This document shows positions 63,305 to 64,000 of a stretch of DNA of 64,000 nt, in pieces. Location of the stretch: NCBI RefSeq assembly GCF_036429475.1, contig NZ_CP144125.1, forward strand, positions 2,931,521 through 2,995,520, written 5' to 3'. Numbering within the stretch: the stretch's first letter is position 1; the number at the start of each line of letters is the position of its first letter. The stretch comes from Halalkalicoccus sp. CGA53 (GTDB lineage Archaea; Halobacteriota; Halobacteria; Halobacteriales; Halalkalicoccaceae). The position numbers and the translations under genes are program-made. A model generated the notes under the pieces. That model saw only the letters and a program-made list of their open reading frames with translations, ran no database searches and was not told where the DNA came from.

Positions 63305-64000
63305 CTACGCCAGCGTCTCGATGTTGGCGACGACCGCCTCGGCGAACTCGCTGGTCGCGACCTTCTCGCCGCCGTCGATCTGCCGGTGGAGGTCGTAGGT
63401 GACCGTCCCCTCGGAGATGGTCGCCTCGACCGCGTCGCGGACGAGCTGTCCGGCCTCCTCCCAACCGAGGTACTCGAGCATGAGCCGGCCCGAGAGGATC
63501 ATCGCCGTCGGGTTCACCTTGTCCTGACCCGCGTACTTCGGCGCGGAGCCGTGGACGGGCTCGGCGAGGCACCTGAGCTCGCCGAAGTTCGCGCCCGGTG
63601 CGATCCCCAGCCCGCCGATCTGTGCGCCGGCGGAGTCCGAGAGGTAGTCGCCGTTGAGGTTCGGCATCGCGAGCACGTCGTACTCGTCGGTGCGGGTGAG
63701 CAGCTGCTGGAGCATGTTGTCGGCGATCCGGTCGTTGACGACGACCACGCCATCGGGAACGTCGCCGTCGCGCTCCTCCCAGAGGGTGTCCTCGGTGATC
63801 ACCTCGTCGCCGTACTCCTCCTCTGCGACCTCGTAGCCCCAGTCGCGGAACTGCGCCTCGGTGAACTTCATGATGTTACCCTTGTGTACCAGGGTGACCG
63901 ACTCGCGGTCCTGTTCGAGCGCGTAGTCGATGGCGCGTCGGACGAGGCGCTTGGTCCCGAACTCGGTGATCGGCTTCAGGCCGAGGCCCACGGGCCCGTC
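63305..64000 (-). CDS. icd: NADP-dependent isocitrate dehydrogenase, C-terminal part
   Basis: The 5' end lies beyond the window edge; 231 C-terminal codons are present. Segments DYALEQDRESVTLVHKGNIMKFTEAQFRDWGYEVA, NDRIADNMLQQLLTRTDEYDVLAMPNLNGDYLSDSAGAQIGGLGIAPGAN and HGSAPKYAGQDKVNPTAMILSG are bacterial/haloarchaeal-type NADP-IDH (the RIADNMLQQ Mg2+-isocitrate region). Makes 2-oxoglutarate and NADPH. Joins sucCD in this window as a second TCA enzyme. Confidence 0.94.
   Translation of the reverse strand, partial: DGPVGLGLKPITEFGTKRLVRRAIDYALEQDRESVTLVHKGNIMKFTEAQFRDWGYEVAEEEYGDEVITEDTLWEERDGDVPDGVVVVNDRIADNMLQQLLTRTDEYDVLAMPNLNGDYLSDSAGAQIGGLGIAPGANFGELRCLAEPVHGSAPKYAGQDKVNPTAMILSGRLMLEYLGWEEAGQLVRDAVEATISEGTVTYDLHRQIDGGEKVATSEFAEAVVANIETLA

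Overview
This window is chromosomal DNA from a haloarchaeon (class Halobacteria). The evidence is high GC, very acidic proteins, archaeal replication factor C large subunit, a HerA/NurA pair, the mevalonate-pathway enzymes HMG-CoA synthase and HMG-CoA reductase, Tat-type lipoprotein signals, many tiny zinc-ribbon proteins, and TATA boxes about 23-33 nt upstream of start codons, as expected for leaderless transcripts. The genus cannot be named from the sequence alone.

Layout. 0-4.4 kb: tail of a branched-chain amino acid binding protein facing a livH-livM-livG-livF operon. 4.5-10.2 kb: Na+-coupled transporter, SDR and MDR oxidoreductases, succinyl-CoA synthetase sucCD, a DUF1059 protein. 10.3-16.6 kb: a Tat-signal small protein coupled to an amidase, a GCS2-type ligase, a second amidase, a threonine-synthase-like enzyme, a PadR regulator. 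16.6-24 kb: GNAT plus zinc ribbon, trehalose-synthase-like glycosyltransferase, tRNA-Val(CAC) with a truncated second copy of its 3' end, small zinc-ribbon proteins, cobalamin adenosyltransferase, an MFS permease, nucleoside hydrolase, a 511-bp gene-free stretch, and NikR. 24.1-28.4 kb: the full glycine cleavage set gcvT-gcvH-gcvPA-gcvPB. 28.6-35.6 kb: cupin, NYN nuclease, TatD hydrolase, DUF2150, HMG-CoA synthase, a twice-frameshifted acetyltransferase, a DUF5615 toxin-like protein, a COG1709 regulator, GNAT and an FMN-binding protein. 35.6-40.2 kb: rfcL, a zinc ribbon, heme A synthase, an M24-like protein without metal ligands, RNase H-like protein. 40.3-46.8 kb: complete dppABCDF peptide/oligopeptide ABC operon. 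46.8-54.1 kb: UspA, HerA, DUF7113, TRIC channel, NurA, phosphoglycerate mutase. 54.1-59.9 kb: amidohydrolase, M20 carbamoylase, HMG-CoA reductase, HalOD1, DUF5817, cupin. 60-62.3 kb: 2-oxoacid dehydrogenase E1-alpha (one-base frameshift), E1-beta and a free lipoyl domain. 62.4-64 kb: SIMPL lipoprotein and the C-terminal part of isocitrate dehydrogenase.

Most operons are tightly coupled, with start and stop codons sharing 1-8 bases (liv, sucCD, gcvTH, gcvPAB, dpp, the E1 operon, and the small-protein/amidase pair). Metabolically the window feeds acetyl-CoA and TCA chemistry (sucCD, icd, E1/lipoyl), one-carbon and glycine metabolism, isoprenoid lipid synthesis, and uptake and hydrolysis of amino acids, peptides and amides.

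The least explained features are these: an imperfect palindrome of about 80 bp present twice (19.6 and 58.3 kb), each time abutting the stop codon of a minus-strand gene; the tRNA-Val end duplication; an amidase whose partner carries a Tat signal; a 13-bp RNA-like stem in the 23.1-23.6 kb gap; and a frameshift inside the E1-alpha gene. No CRISPR array, rRNA, transposase or replication origin was seen.
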